A stretch of 21,138 nucleotides of DNA. Source: UBA2256 sp964453055. Lineage in GTDB: Bacteria > Spirochaetota > Spirochaetia > Treponematales > Rectinemataceae. The notes under the pieces were generated by a model that saw only the letters and a program-made list of their open reading frames with translations, did no database searches and was not told the DNA's origin. The translations under genes and the position numbers were made by a program. Shown here piece after piece: positions 1-7,423 of the stretch; positions within the stretch are counted from its first letter, which is position 1, and every line of letters starts with the position of its first letter. The stretch is taken from NCBI GenBank assembly GCA_964453055.1, contig CAYVOD010000031.1, positions 1 to 21,138 of the forward strand, written 5' to 3'.

Positions 1-38
1 TACTGCCTTCGCGGTGGGAGAGTAGGTCGTCGCCAGGC
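1..38 (+). rRNA. rrf: 5S ribosomal RNA, 3' end (partial)
   Basis: The first bases carry the typical 3' third of bacterial 5S rRNA: a short stem closed by TTCG, then GGTGGGAGAGTAGG and the terminal GCCAGGC. The 5' part lies outside the window, so an rRNA operon ends here. The exact mature 3' end (about 38-40) is estimated by analogy with other bacteria. Confidence 0.85.
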
Positions 39-41
39 TTT

Positions 42-84
42 TTTATTTATAAAGCCCTCCTTCCGGGAGGGCTTTATAAATAAA
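42..84. terminator. Long hairpin terminator shared by 5S rRNA and trkH
   Basis: A perfect 19-bp inverted repeat (42-60 with 66-84) has a 5-base loop. Its GC-rich core GCCCTCC/GGAGGGC is flanked by A/T arms, so a U-rich run follows the core on either strand. It directly follows the 5S rRNA and lies about 40 bp beyond the stop of the minus-strand trkH, so it probably works in both directions. Confidence 0.85.
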
Positions 85-126
85 AGGGTCTTAAACAACC
101 TATGCGGAATACAGAAAGGCGTTCAT

Positions 127-1584
127 TCATACCCGCCAGAACCTTCGGGTGAAGAGAACCAATACAGTGTAGACCTCTAGCCTGCCGGCTAGCATGATAA
201 AGGTAAGCCAAAGCTTTATCCACCAGGGGAAGAAGGAATAATTCGCCGTCGGCCCGACCAAGGCCAGGCCGGGACCAATGTTCCCTAGGTTAGCCAAAGT
301 AGCCGTAACACTCGTGGTAATGTCGAAGCCTCCGAGCCCGACCACTACGAAAGAAATGACCATCAGGCAGAAGTATAGAAAAACCAAAGCAGCGGTATCG
401 TATACCACATTTTTACGCAGCGACTTGCCGTTGACGAATATCGCGTATACGCCCCGAGGGTTCATGAGATAGCGCATCTCGGTAAACGCCATCTTGGCAA
501 GGGTGAAAATGCGGATAACCTTGATGCCGCCGGCGGTTGAACCTGCGCAGCCGCCGATGAACATGAGGAAAAACAAGAGCGCTTGGGACGCCCAAGGCCA
601 GGCCGCGAAATCGGCGGTGGCGAATCCCGTGGTCGTGAGTATGGAGGAGCTTTGGAAGCCGGCGTAGCGCAAAGCCTTCCCGAAGGAGTCATACACGCCG
701 TGGTTTAGAAGATTGATGGCGATCAGCAAGGTCGAGACAGCGAAAATACCTAGATAGAGCCTGAATTCCCTATCCTTCAACACCAGCTTCGCCTTGCCTT
801 GAAGCATTCTGAAGTGCAGGGTGAAATTCATGCCGGCAAGAAACATGAAAATAGTGATCACGATATCGACGTACGCTGAATTGTAATATCCTACGCTGGC
901 ATTCTTTATACCGAAGCCGCCGGTCGCTAAGGTAGCGAAAGCGTGGCAAACAGCGTCGAAAAGCGGCATGCCTCCCGCGACGAGGAGGAGAATCTCAGCG
1001 AGGGTCAGCCCCAAATAGATGAACCAGAAAATCTTGGCCGTGCCCGAAATCCTGGGAGTGATCTTGTCCACAGAAGGCCCGGGCGACTCGGCTTCCATAA
1101 GACGCAGGCCTCCAAATCCCAGGAGAGGGAAGATTGCGACGGTGAGCACGACGATTCCCATTCCGCCAAGCCAATGAGTGGTCGCCCTCCACAATAAAAG
1201 GGACCTGGGAATGGTTTCGACATCCTTCAGTATACTCGCGCCGGTTGTGGTGAAACCGCTCATGGTTTCGTAAAGCGAGTCTATGAAGGAAGGTACATAT
1301 CCAGAAATGTAAAAAGGCAAGGCGCCCATCACCGAAGCCATGAGCCAGCTGAAGGTGACGAAAAGGAATCCCTCCCGATTGGTAAGGTACGGCCGCCCGT
1401 CCTTGCGGGAGACAAACCGCATTATTCCCAAGAAAATCAGACCGCCCGATGCCGGAAAGAGAAAAGATCGGCCTACGTTCGGATCTTCATTACCGAAAAA
1501 CGAGAAAAGCGCCATAAGGATTAAAAAGACGGAAAGCATCGCCGCCAATATGGCGAGTATTCTCAGAAGCGACTTATGGTGCAT
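127..1584 (-). CDS. trkH: Trk-type potassium uptake protein TrkH, pore subunit
   Basis: This 485-residue integral membrane protein is the potassium-translocating subunit of a Trk system. The four pore-loop repeats of the SKT superfamily can be seen by their filter glycines: TTTGAS near residue 115, ATGGFG near 222, LTTTGFA near 320 and LGNIGPG near 434-437. The intramembrane gating loop GGCAGSTAGGIK is at about 344-355. The N-terminus begins with a hydrophobic helix. Length matches E. coli TrkH (483). It starts 3 bp after the trkA stop, so the two are co-transcribed, with trkA first. The C-terminus is intact and followed by the bidirectional terminator. Identification is secure; only the TrkH/TrkG naming is open. 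Confidence 0.95.
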   Translation of the reverse strand: MHHKSLLRILAILAAMLSVFLILMALFSFFGNEDPNVGRSFLFPASGGLIFLGIMRFVSRKDGRPYLTNREGFLFVTFSWLMASVMGALPFYISGYVPSFIDSLYETMSGFTTTGASILKDVETIPRSLLLWRATTHWLGGMGIVVLTVAIFPLLGFGGLRLMEAESPGPSVDKITPRISGTAKIFWFIYLGLTLAEILLLVAGGMPLFDAVCHAFATLATGGFGIKNASVGYYNSAYVDIVITIFMFLAGMNFTLHFRMLQGKAKLVLKDREFRLYLGIFAVSTLLIAINLLNHGVYDSFGKALRYAGFQSSSILTTTGFATADFAAWPWASQALLFFLMFIGGCAGSTAGGIKVIRIFTLAKMAFTEMRYLMNPRGVYAIFVNGKSLRKNVVYDTAALVFLYFCLMVISFVVVGLGGFDITTSVTATLANLGNIGPGLALVGPTANYSFFPWWIKLWLTFIMLAGRLEVYTVLVLFTRRFWRV

Positions 1585-1587
1585 GAC

Positions 1588-3003
1588 TCAGGCTCCGAAA
1601 AGGCTTTCCAACCGGCTTATCTGTTCTTTGGGAAGCACGAGCCCGACGATGTCCCTGCTTTGGATTAGCGTATCGCCGGTGGGAATGATAGTCCTGCCTT
1701 CATGGATGACGAAGGCGACAAGAATGCCCCTGGGAAGTCCAAGATCGGCTATCCTGCCGCCAGCCTTCGGATAGTCGTCTCCGATGCTCAGTTCCACAAG
1801 CTCGGACCCTCCCTCGGTAAAACTATGAAGCCTTCGTATATGGGCTCTCCGCACGATATCTAGGATCGCCCCCGCGACTACCGATTTCTGGCTGACCAGG
1901 GCGTCGATATCCACAACACCTTCGAGGCGCATATATAGATCGTTATACACTACCGCGAGAACCCTCTGGGCCCCCGAATCCTTCGCTATGAGTGCGGTTA
2001 CCAGATTCAGGCTCTGGGATGAGGTGAGACAGAGAGTGATATCAGCTCTCCCCACACCCTCTTCCTCGATGAGGAACTCGTCCGAAAGATCCCTGCAGAC
2101 CACGTCAGCGTCAGGGAACTCGTTTGAAATTTGCTTGGCCGCTTCTTTATTCTCCTCGATGACCTTTATGACGGGATTGCCCAAGAGTGAGAGCGCGTTG
2201 GGCGCCAGATGCTTTCGTCCTCGCCTTGCGCCAGCGCTCGCATCCGTATGAGGGACTCCTAGCTCCCTCAATAATTGCCTGGTCAGGGCTCCCGCACCGA
2301 TGAATACTAGCCGTTTCAGCTTAAGAGACGAGCGGGAAGCATGGCCGAAGTACCTGTCAAGCTCTCCGGGCTCGCCGAGAATAAATACCGTATCTTCGGG
2401 CTCGAAGACGTACTGGCCCGAAGGAATCACGAGCTCGTCCTTACTGAGCACCGCCGGAACCATGAAATCCCTGGCTATTCCTTGCCGTACCTCGCTCAGG
2501 CTCTGTCCGGCGAATCGCCCGTCTTCGGACGCGCTTAACTTTCTTAGCTGGATGCCCGCTTCCTTGACATCGATAGTTTCGGGCGACATGCCCCTGAAGA
2601 TGAGACGGGCTACGGCCTCGGCGGTTTCGGCTTCGGGATTGAGAATATAGTCCACGCCTAAAATCCGGCGTTTTCTGCTGTGAAATATGCCGAAATAGGG
2701 ACTGCGCACCCTCGCGATCGTCTTCGGGCGGCTGAAAGTCTCGGCTACGAGACCGCAGGCTACGATATTCGCGTTGTCGCTGCCGGTGAGGGCGATGAAC
2801 CAGTCCGCGTCGTCCAGGCCGGCCTCGCCCAGGTTTTCCAGGTTTTCGCCGTTGCCTTCCTTGACGAGGCAGTCGAGCTCGTTGGCGATACCCTTCGCGA
2901 TGTCCGGATTCTGTTCGATGATGACGACATCCCTGTTCTCCGCCACCAATTCCTTTGCGATTTGCAGACCGAGGGTGCCGGCGCCTACGATGACAACTTT
3001 CAT
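1588..3003 (-). CDS. trkA: Trk potassium system regulatory subunit TrkA (two RCK domains)
   Basis: This cytoplasmic nucleotide-binding subunit gates TrkH. The 471 residues form two RCK repeats. The first has a canonical Rossmann loop GAGTLG (residues 7-12) and the acidic residue E30 that fits NAD(H) binding. The second begins at GAGALT (236-241), where the third glycine of GxGxxG is replaced by threonine. About 29 residues separate the helix after that loop from the next strand (VIKVIEEN), far more than usual in TrkA, and the extra stretch is Arg/Ala/Gly-rich. Each half ends in a TrkA-C-like region. The ATG start has only a weak GGAAG ribosome site 6 bp upstream. It is the first gene of a trkA-trkH operon divergent from ktrB. 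Confidence 0.93.
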   Translation of the reverse strand: MKVVIVGAGTLGLQIAKELVAENRDVVIIEQNPDIAKGIANELDCLVKEGNGENLENLGEAGLDDADWFIALTGSDNANIVACGLVAETFSRPKTIARVRSPYFGIFHSRKRRILGVDYILNPEAETAEAVARLIFRGMSPETIDVKEAGIQLRKLSASEDGRFAGQSLSEVRQGIARDFMVPAVLSKDELVIPSGQYVFEPEDTVFILGEPGELDRYFGHASRSSLKLKRLVFIGAGALTRQLLRELGVPHTDASAGARRGRKHLAPNALSLLGNPVIKVIEENKEAAKQISNEFPDADVVCRDLSDEFLIEEEGVGRADITLCLTSSQSLNLVTALIAKDSGAQRVLAVVYNDLYMRLEGVVDIDALVSQKSVVAGAILDIVRRAHIRRLHSFTEGGSELVELSIGDDYPKAGGRIADLGLPRGILVAFVIHEGRTIIPTGDTLIQSRDIVGLVLPKEQISRLESLFGA

Positions 3004-3012
3004 AGAGCTTCC

Positions 3013-3041
3013 ACTATAATCCGCCCCGGGTCGGGCCGCAA
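3013..3041 (-). promoter_or_regulatory. Possible sigma70-type promoter for trkAH
   Basis: On the minus strand TTGCGG (3041-3036) and TATAGT (3018-3013) are separated by 17 bp, which fits a -35/-10 pair. It lies so close to the trkA ATG (3003) that the leader would be only a few bases. The match is moderate and prediction by eye is weak. Confidence 0.35.
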
Positions 3042-3046
3042 TACGG

Positions 3047-3073
3047 AAGCCGGCGCTATAGCGGCCGGGGCTT
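3047..3073. promoter_or_regulatory. Palindrome in the trkA/ktrB divergent promoter region
   Basis: A perfect 10-bp palindrome CGCTATAGCG (3054-3063) is nested in a longer imperfect dyad with outer arms AAGCC (3047-3051) and GGCTT (3069-3073). It sits about midway between the two divergent potassium operons, upstream of both starts. That position suits an operator for a regulator acting on both. No regulator can be named from sequence. Confidence 0.35.
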
Positions 3074-3108
3074 GAGGGTGATATGATCCGATACCGGAGT
3101 TTTACGCT

Positions 3109-4422
3109 TTGAGACTCAGAATAGCCAGCGATAGAATACTAATCTTCTCATTCTTCATAACGGCGATATTGCTGGGTTCCCTTCTTCTCGCTCTCCCGGG
3201 GGTATACGCCGCAGGCAGGCTGAGCTACATCGACGCTCTCTTCACCGCGACCAGCGCCGTCTGCGTCACCGGCCTCATCACCGTCGATACGGCTGCATAT
3301 AGCCTGGTCGGGCAGATCATCATCATGCTCCTCATACAGGTGGGCGGCCTGGGCATCATCACCTTCGCAACCGTATTCCTCGCGGCTCCAAGACGGCGGA
3401 TCTCGATCGTTGGGCGCGGCGTCGTGGGAGAATACGCCCTTTCCGAAGTCGAATACCGGCCCAAGGTGATCATACGTTCCATTCTCAAATACACCTTCAT
3501 CTTCGAAGCGCTAGGCTTCCTTTTATACCTGCCGGCGTTCGGGGCGAGGGAACGCTCCTTCTTCAACGCTCTTTTCCATGCCGTCTCCGCTTTCTGCAAC
3601 GCGGGTTTCTCGACCTTCAGCAATAATTTTGAGGATTACCTAACCAATCCCCTGGTCAATATCAACACGATCTTTCTTATCGTCAGCGGAGGCCTGGGGT
3701 TCCTGGTGCTCAAGGATCTGCGAAAACTCCTGGGCAGGCAGCGCACCCATCTTTCCTATCATTCCGCCATCGTCCTGCGCACTACGTTGATTCTAGTGGC
3801 AGCCGGAGCTACCGTCTTCTTCATCCTGGAGAGTCCGAACGCCATGGCCGGACTAAGCCTGCCAGAGAAGATCCTGGCGAGTCTTTTTCAAGCCGTCACC
3901 CCGAGAACCGCAGGCTTCGACACGATACCCCAGGGCGACCTGAGCCAGGGCTCCCAGCTCCTCACCATGCTCCTCATGTTCATCGGAGCATCCCCCGCAT
4001 CAACGGGAGGAGGAGTGAAGACCACCACCTTCTATCTTCTCTTAATAACCGCCTTCCGCTACAGGGACTCAAGCGACCTTGTGAGCCACGGCAAGCGGAA
4101 AATACAGCCCAGGCTCATATTCAAGGCCGTGGGCGTCGTGGTGAAGGCTATCATAATCATACTTGTCGCCTCGATTCTCATCATCATCGCGGAAGCTGGA
4201 TCTGGGATTCCCATGGCCGACACCCTCTTTGAAGCGGTTTCGGCCTTCGGGACCGTAGGCCTTTCCACGGGCATCACCGGGAGCTTGCATTCCTTCTCCA
4301 AGCTCGTTCTGATCGCCACGATGTTCATCGGCAGGGTAGGACTATTCGCCCTCGCCCTCCCGCGCGGGAGGCGGGACGTGGACGGCTACGCAGACCTGCC
4401 TTGCGCCGAGGTGCTTTTGTGA
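3109..4422 (+). CDS. ktrB: Ktr-type potassium uptake protein KtrB, pore subunit
   Basis: This 437-residue membrane protein of the TrkH/KtrB family is the ion-conducting subunit of a Ktr system. Its four filter regions read SAVCVTGL (49-56), FCNAGFST (162-169), PRTAGFD (265-271) and GTVGLSTG (381-388). The gating loop FIGASPASTGGGVK lies at about 291-304. These motifs are KtrB-like rather than TrkH-like and unlike those of the neighbouring trkH, so this is not a recent duplicate. The start is TTG with GGAG 9 bp upstream; the nearby ATG at 3083 is out of frame. The stop is followed 16 bp later by ktrA. Some KtrB proteins depend on sodium, but this cannot be decided here. Confidence 0.93.
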   Translation: MRLRIASDRILIFSFFITAILLGSLLLALPGVYAAGRLSYIDALFTATSAVCVTGLITVDTAAYSLVGQIIIMLLIQVGGLGIITFATVFLAAPRRRISIVGRGVVGEYALSEVEYRPKVIIRSILKYTFIFEALGFLLYLPAFGARERSFFNALFHAVSAFCNAGFSTFSNNFEDYLTNPLVNINTIFLIVSGGLGFLVLKDLRKLLGRQRTHLSYHSAIVLRTTLILVAAGATVFFILESPNAMAGLSLPEKILASLFQAVTPRTAGFDTIPQGDLSQGSQLLTMLLMFIGASPASTGGGVKTTTFYLLLITAFRYRDSSDLVSHGKRKIQPRLIFKAVGVVVKAIIIILVASILIIIAEAGSGIPMADTLFEAVSAFGTVGLSTGITGSLHSFSKLVLIATMFIGRVGLFALALPRGRRDVDGYADLPCAEVLL

Positions 4423-4428
4423 AAAATT

Positions 4429-4433
4429 GGAGG
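4429..4433 (+). promoter_or_regulatory. Shine-Dalgarno GGAGG that fixes the ktrA start
   Basis: GGAGG lies 5 bp before the ATG at 4439. The in-frame TTG at 4427 overlaps this site, so it cannot be the start that the site serves. Confidence 0.8.
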
Positions 4434-4438
4434 AAACG

Positions 4439-5182
4439 ATGAAAACTTACGCCTTCATTGGACTCGGGTCCCTGGGCATGTCCATGCTGGAGAGCGTCGC
4501 CGAGGTCACTGACCAGATCGTCGCCATAGACAAGGATCCGCAGCTCATAGACAGGGTGAAGGATGTGGTCAAGACAGCTTACGTCGCCGACGTGCTGGAT
4601 GAGGACGCCTTGGCCAAGATAATTCCCGAAGCGGTGGACGTAGCGATCATCGATATACCGTCGGACCTCGAGGCTTCCATTCTTGTCATCCATCGGCTCA
4701 AGAAACTCGGCGTGCCCGAGATCATCGTCAAATCGGACACCGACAGCCGAAACGAAATTCTTAGCCTCGTTGGCGCGACACGCATCGTCAACGCCGACAG
4801 GGAGGCGGCTGCTCGAATCGTGCCGCTGGTGCTGGCCACCTCGCTCTACAGTTTCATGCCTATAGGAGGCGACCTGGTGCTTGCCGAGGTGCTGAATCCC
4901 GAGCATCTCGTGGGGAAGACTCTCATCGAGGCCGATCTGCGTAGAAAGGCGGGCATCAACGTCATCGCGGTGAGAAAAGAGGAAGATTCTAGCTATCAGG
5001 ATTTCGAACGGGATTACAGGCTCAAGGCCCAGGACCACCTTCTCGTGGCCGGAAAGGAAAAAGCCGTCTTCTCCTTCTCCGGGCTTCCTTTGGCGCCTAC
5101 CCAGAAACAACGAGGTTCCACCTTCGGCCAGGTGCTCAAGACGATGTTCAGGCTGGGCAAGAAAAGGCCTGCGCGCGAGTAA
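4439..5182 (+). CDS. ktrA: Ktr potassium system regulatory subunit KtrA (RCK domain)
   Basis: This cytoplasmic RCK protein of 247 residues gates KtrB in response to nucleotide. The Rossmann loop GLGSLG is at residues 8-13, followed by the acidic cluster DKD (31-33) at the end of the second strand. An RCK-C-like segment (around PIGGDLVLAEVL) follows. The ATG at 4439 is preferred over the in-frame TTG at 4427 because of the GGAGG 5 bp before it. It is about 25 residues longer than B. subtilis KtrA. The extra C-terminal tail is Lys/Arg-rich and might contact membrane or KtrB. It lies 16 bp after ktrB in the same operon. Confidence 0.92.
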   Translation: MKTYAFIGLGSLGMSMLESVAEVTDQIVAIDKDPQLIDRVKDVVKTAYVADVLDEDALAKIIPEAVDVAIIDIPSDLEASILVIHRLKKLGVPEIIVKSDTDSRNEILSLVGATRIVNADREAAARIVPLVLATSLYSFMPIGGDLVLAEVLNPEHLVGKTLIEADLRRKAGINVIAVRKEEDSSYQDFERDYRLKAQDHLLVAGKEKAVFSFSGLPLAPTQKQRGSTFGQVLKTMFRLGKKRPARE

Positions 5183-5203
5183 GGCAGGCTCAAAGCTTCG
5201 CGA

Positions 5204-5233
5204 TTGACCGGAGAGCGCCTAACCCTGTAGAAT
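5204..5233 (+). promoter_or_regulatory. Sigma70-type promoter of the oxoamine synthase gene
   Basis: TTGACC (5204-5209) and TAGAAT (5228-5233) are separated by 18 bp. The predicted transcript start near 5240 leaves a leader of about 48 bases before the ATG at 5288. This suggests the gene is expressed separately from ktrBA. Confidence 0.6.
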
Positions 5234-5246
5234 GTACCAACTTTCA

Positions 5247-5270
5247 AGCCTGAGGGTATCGCTCCAGGCT
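5247..5270 (+). other. Leader hairpin ahead of the oxoamine synthase
   Basis: AGCCTG (5247-5252) pairs with CAGGCT (5265-5270); two further pairs (AG/CT) are possible across a bulged C. It lies between the predicted transcript start and the ribosome site GGAGG (5276-5280). It is too short and lacks a U-run, so it is not a terminator. Any regulatory role is speculative. Confidence 0.3.
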
Positions 5271-5287
5271 CATTCGGAGGTCCGAAA

Positions 5288-6466
5288 ATGGACATCTTCC
5301 AGAAATGCTACTCCTTTGACTTGGATAAAAAAGTTATGGAAAAGGGGATCTACCCCTACTTCCAGGCTTTGGACGGATTGGAAGGAACCGAAGTTTCGTA
5401 TCACGGTCGCAAGATCATCATGATAGGATCCAACAACTACCTCGGCCTCACTACCCATCCCAAGGTACGGGCCGCCGCCATGAAGGGGCTCGAGCAGTTC
5501 GGCCCCTCCTGCACCGGCAGCCGCTTTTTGAACGGCACGCTCAAGCTCCATATCGAGCTCGAGGAACGCCTGGCGGCCTTCGTGGGAAAAGAGGCGGCTC
5601 TCGTGTTCTCCACCGGCATGCAGGCCAATCTCGGAGCCATTTCGTCTCTCATAGGCAGGAACGACGTGGTCATCACCGACAAGGATGATCACGCGTCGAT
5701 AGTCGACGCCTGCAGGCTCGGGCTGGGCGAGGTGAAGCGATACGTGCACGGGGACCTGGAGCAGCTGGACAGGATTCTCGCCAAGCTCCCCGACGATCAA
5801 GGCGCGATGGTGGTCGTCGACGGCGTATTCTCCATGGGCGGCGATATCGTCGACCTGCCCAAGCTCACCTCCATCTGCAAAAAACACGGCGCGCGGCTCT
5901 ATGTCGACGACGCCCACTCCCTCGGCGTCTTGGGCGGCGGAAGGGGCACGGCCTGGCACTTCGGCCTCACCGACCAGGTCGACCTGATCATGGGAACCTT
6001 CTCCAAGAGCTTCGCTTCCTTGGGCGGCTTCGTGGCCGGGGACAAGGACGTTATCAACTACATAAAGCACACTGCCCGATCCTTCATCTTCTCCGCCTCC
6101 CTGCCCGCGCCCAACGCCATGGCGGCCTTCGCTGCCCTGGAAGTCATGGAGACCGAACCTCAGCACGTCAAGCAGCTCTGGGACAACGCGGCATTCATGC
6201 TAAAGGGCTACAGGGACCTGGGATTCAATATCGGCGGCACCCAGACTCCGATAATCCCTGTGATCATCGGGGACGACGAAACCTGTTTCCGATTCTGGAA
6301 AGAGCTCTTCGACTCGGGGGTCTACTGCAATCCAGTGGTTTCTCCCGCCGTTCCCCAGGGCATGGCCCTCCTGCGCACCTCCTATATGGCCACCCATCGA
6401 AGAGACCAGTTGGAACGGGTATTGGATATATTCGAAAAAACGGGCAAGAAGCTGGGAATAATCTGA
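5288..6466 (+). CDS. Alpha-oxoamine synthase, serine palmitoyltransferase-like
   Basis: This 392-residue PLP-dependent fold-type I enzyme condenses an amino acid with an acyl-CoA and releases CO2 and CoA. The family landmarks are present: His135 in the DHAS motif (stacks on PLP), Asp207 and His210 in DDAH, and the Schiff-base Lys240 in GTFSKS. The segment CTGSRFLNGTLKLH (75-88), the N-terminal YPYFQ and the late MATH resemble bacterial (Bacteroides-type) serine palmitoyltransferase more than BioF, Kbl or HemA. No bio genes or threonine dehydrogenase gene lie nearby. If it is an SPT, the product would be 3-ketosphinganine, the first intermediate of sphingolipids. The start is supported by GGAGG 7 bp upstream. 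Family is sure; substrate is inference. Confidence 0.88.
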   Translation: MDIFQKCYSFDLDKKVMEKGIYPYFQALDGLEGTEVSYHGRKIIMIGSNNYLGLTTHPKVRAAAMKGLEQFGPSCTGSRFLNGTLKLHIELEERLAAFVGKEAALVFSTGMQANLGAISSLIGRNDVVITDKDDHASIVDACRLGLGEVKRYVHGDLEQLDRILAKLPDDQGAMVVVDGVFSMGGDIVDLPKLTSICKKHGARLYVDDAHSLGVLGGGRGTAWHFGLTDQVDLIMGTFSKSFASLGGFVAGDKDVINYIKHTARSFIFSASLPAPNAMAAFAALEVMETEPQHVKQLWDNAAFMLKGYRDLGFNIGGTQTPIIPVIIGDDETCFRFWKELFDSGVYCNPVVSPAVPQGMALLRTSYMATHRRDQLERVLDIFEKTGKKLGII

Positions 6467-6473
6467 CTTGATT

Positions 6474-6530
6474 TGATCGGTCCCCATGGGCCGGCCACCT
6501 AGGCTTGCTCGCCCTTGAAGGGACCGATCA
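6474..6530. terminator. Inverted repeat between convergent genes, possible terminator
   Basis: TGATCGGTCCC (6474-6484) is perfectly complementary to GGGACCGATCA (6520-6530), an 11-bp stem with a 35-base spacer. It sits where the oxoamine synthase and radC converge, and the second arm lies inside the last codons of radC. No U-run follows, so it could instead block convergent transcription or stabilise the mRNA 3' ends. Confidence 0.4.
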
Positions 6531-7209
6531 GTCCATGCTCGACAAAGCTGTAATACGCCGACTTGCTGAAGACGATATGGTCCAATAGGGGAATTCCGAG
6601 AATATCTCCCGCCTCTCTCAGCCGATTGGTTATGTCGATGTCTTCTTTCGAAGGCTCGATGTTCCCCGAAGGGTGATTATGGGCGACGACTATGGCGCAG
6701 GCCCGGTCGGTGATGGGATCGGCGTATATTTCCCTGGGATGGACGACAGTCCTGTTGACCAGGCCCTGGGTGACTCTCCGGGCGGAGATGAGTTCATGCG
6801 CGCCGTTCAGGGAAATGCAGATGAAGTATTCCTGCTTCCGGTCGGCGAAGTGGGCGATGAGCGGGAAGACATCCTTGGGCATCGCTATGCGGCTGTCCCG
6901 TATGGCGTAATAGCGACGGCCCAGTTCCATGGCCGCGGTTATGGCGCAGACCTTGGCGCTGCCCATGCCGGAAAGCTGCTCCAGCAAGGGCAGGTCGAGA
7001 TCGGGCTTTCCCTGATCTATGATGGTTTGCACATCCGTCGCCAGGGACGCCACCGATCTGCCCGCGCAGCCCGAACCCAGGACGACGGCGAGCAGCTCCT
7101 TGTCCGACAGGCTTCTGGGACCATCCCTTAATATTCGCTCTCTCATGTCGTAGCTCTGGCTTGCCTCAAGACCCTTGGCCATGCGTTCCATGCAATACAT
7201 AGCTTCCAT
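6499..7209 (-). CDS. radC: RadC family JAB/JAMM-domain protein
   Basis: The 236 residues show the usual RadC order. First comes a UPF0758 N-terminal helical part (RERILRDGPRSLSDKELL), then a helix-hairpin-helix-like GMGSAKVCAI near 81-90. The JAMM metal site follows, with HPRE (Glu160) and HNHPSG (His177, His179) leading to Asp190. The fold is a Zn-dependent JAMM peptidase-like domain. The name comes from an old link to DNA repair, and the biochemical role is not settled. The ATG at 7209 is chosen because GGGAGG lies 5 bp before it; an upstream in-frame ATG at 7239 has no such site. It converges with the oxoamine synthase and diverges from rubrerythrin. Confidence 0.92.
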   Translation of the reverse strand: MEAMYCMERMAKGLEASQSYDMRERILRDGPRSLSDKELLAVVLGSGCAGRSVASLATDVQTIIDQGKPDLDLPLLEQLSGMGSAKVCAITAAMELGRRYYAIRDSRIAMPKDVFPLIAHFADRKQEYFICISLNGAHELISARRVTQGLVNRTVVHPREIYADPITDRACAIVVAHNHPSGNIEPSKEDIDITNRLREAGDILGIPLLDHIVFSKSAYYSFVEHGLIGPFKGEQA

Positions 7210-7214
7210 GGATG

Positions 7215-7220
7215 CCTCCC
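7215..7220 (-). promoter_or_regulatory. Shine-Dalgarno GGGAGG that fixes the radC start
   Basis: GGGAGG on the minus strand ends 5 bp before the ATG at 7209. It falls inside the reading frame that would start at 7239, so the shorter protein is preferred. Confidence 0.75.
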
Positions 7221-7310
7221 AAGAGGAAACGCCCCGCATTCTCCTCCCTGCTTCCGAAGGCGCCCATATTTCAGCGGCTTTTTCCAGACTCGCCCGACTT
7301 TTGAAAAAGC

Positions 7311-7341
7311 TTCAATTGTATTTGCCAATATATTCGATTGT
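7311..7341 (+). repeat. Direct repeats flanking the rubrerythrin -35 box
   Basis: TTCAATTGT (7311-7319) and TTCGATTGT (7333-7341) match at 8 of 9 positions with a 22-bp period, about two helical turns. The -35 hexamer (7322-7327) lies between them. This arrangement suits a transcription factor on one face of the DNA, possibly a redox or peroxide regulator. No known consensus is matched. Confidence 0.4.
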
Positions 7342-7350
7342 CTGTATAAT
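7322..7350 (+). promoter_or_regulatory. Strong sigma70-type promoter of the rubrerythrin operon
   Basis: TTGCCA (7322-7327) and a perfect TATAAT (7345-7350) are 17 bp apart, close to the ideal arrangement. The predicted transcript start near 7357 gives a leader of about 67 bases before the rubrerythrin ATG at 7424. Confidence 0.75.
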
Positions 7351-7362
7351 GAGCCATAATCG

Positions 7363-7398
7363 CGCTCCCAATGTGAATGTAATTTCCGATAGGGAGCG
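7363..7398 (+). other. Inverted repeat in the rubrerythrin leader
   Basis: CGCTCCC (7363-7369) and GGGAGCG (7392-7398) form a perfect 7-bp stem around a 22-base A/T-rich loop. It lies between the predicted transcript start and the Shine-Dalgarno site near 7411-7417. It may protect the 5' end or serve as an operator. It does not match a riboswitch I know. Confidence 0.35.
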
Positions 7399-7423
7399 GT
7401 ATAACCAAAAAAGGAGGATAGGA

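Noticed and set aside
5270..6166. Minus-strand open frame of 298 residues opposite the oxoamine synthase
   Set aside because: The forward frame has the complete PLP active site. The antisense frame is a His/Gly/Glu-rich shadow.
7345..7361. Possible PerR/Fur box overlapping the rubrerythrin -10 region
   Set aside because: TATAATGAGCCATAATC is not a good inverted repeat and does not match the PerR or Fur consensus; the direct repeats are the stronger signal.
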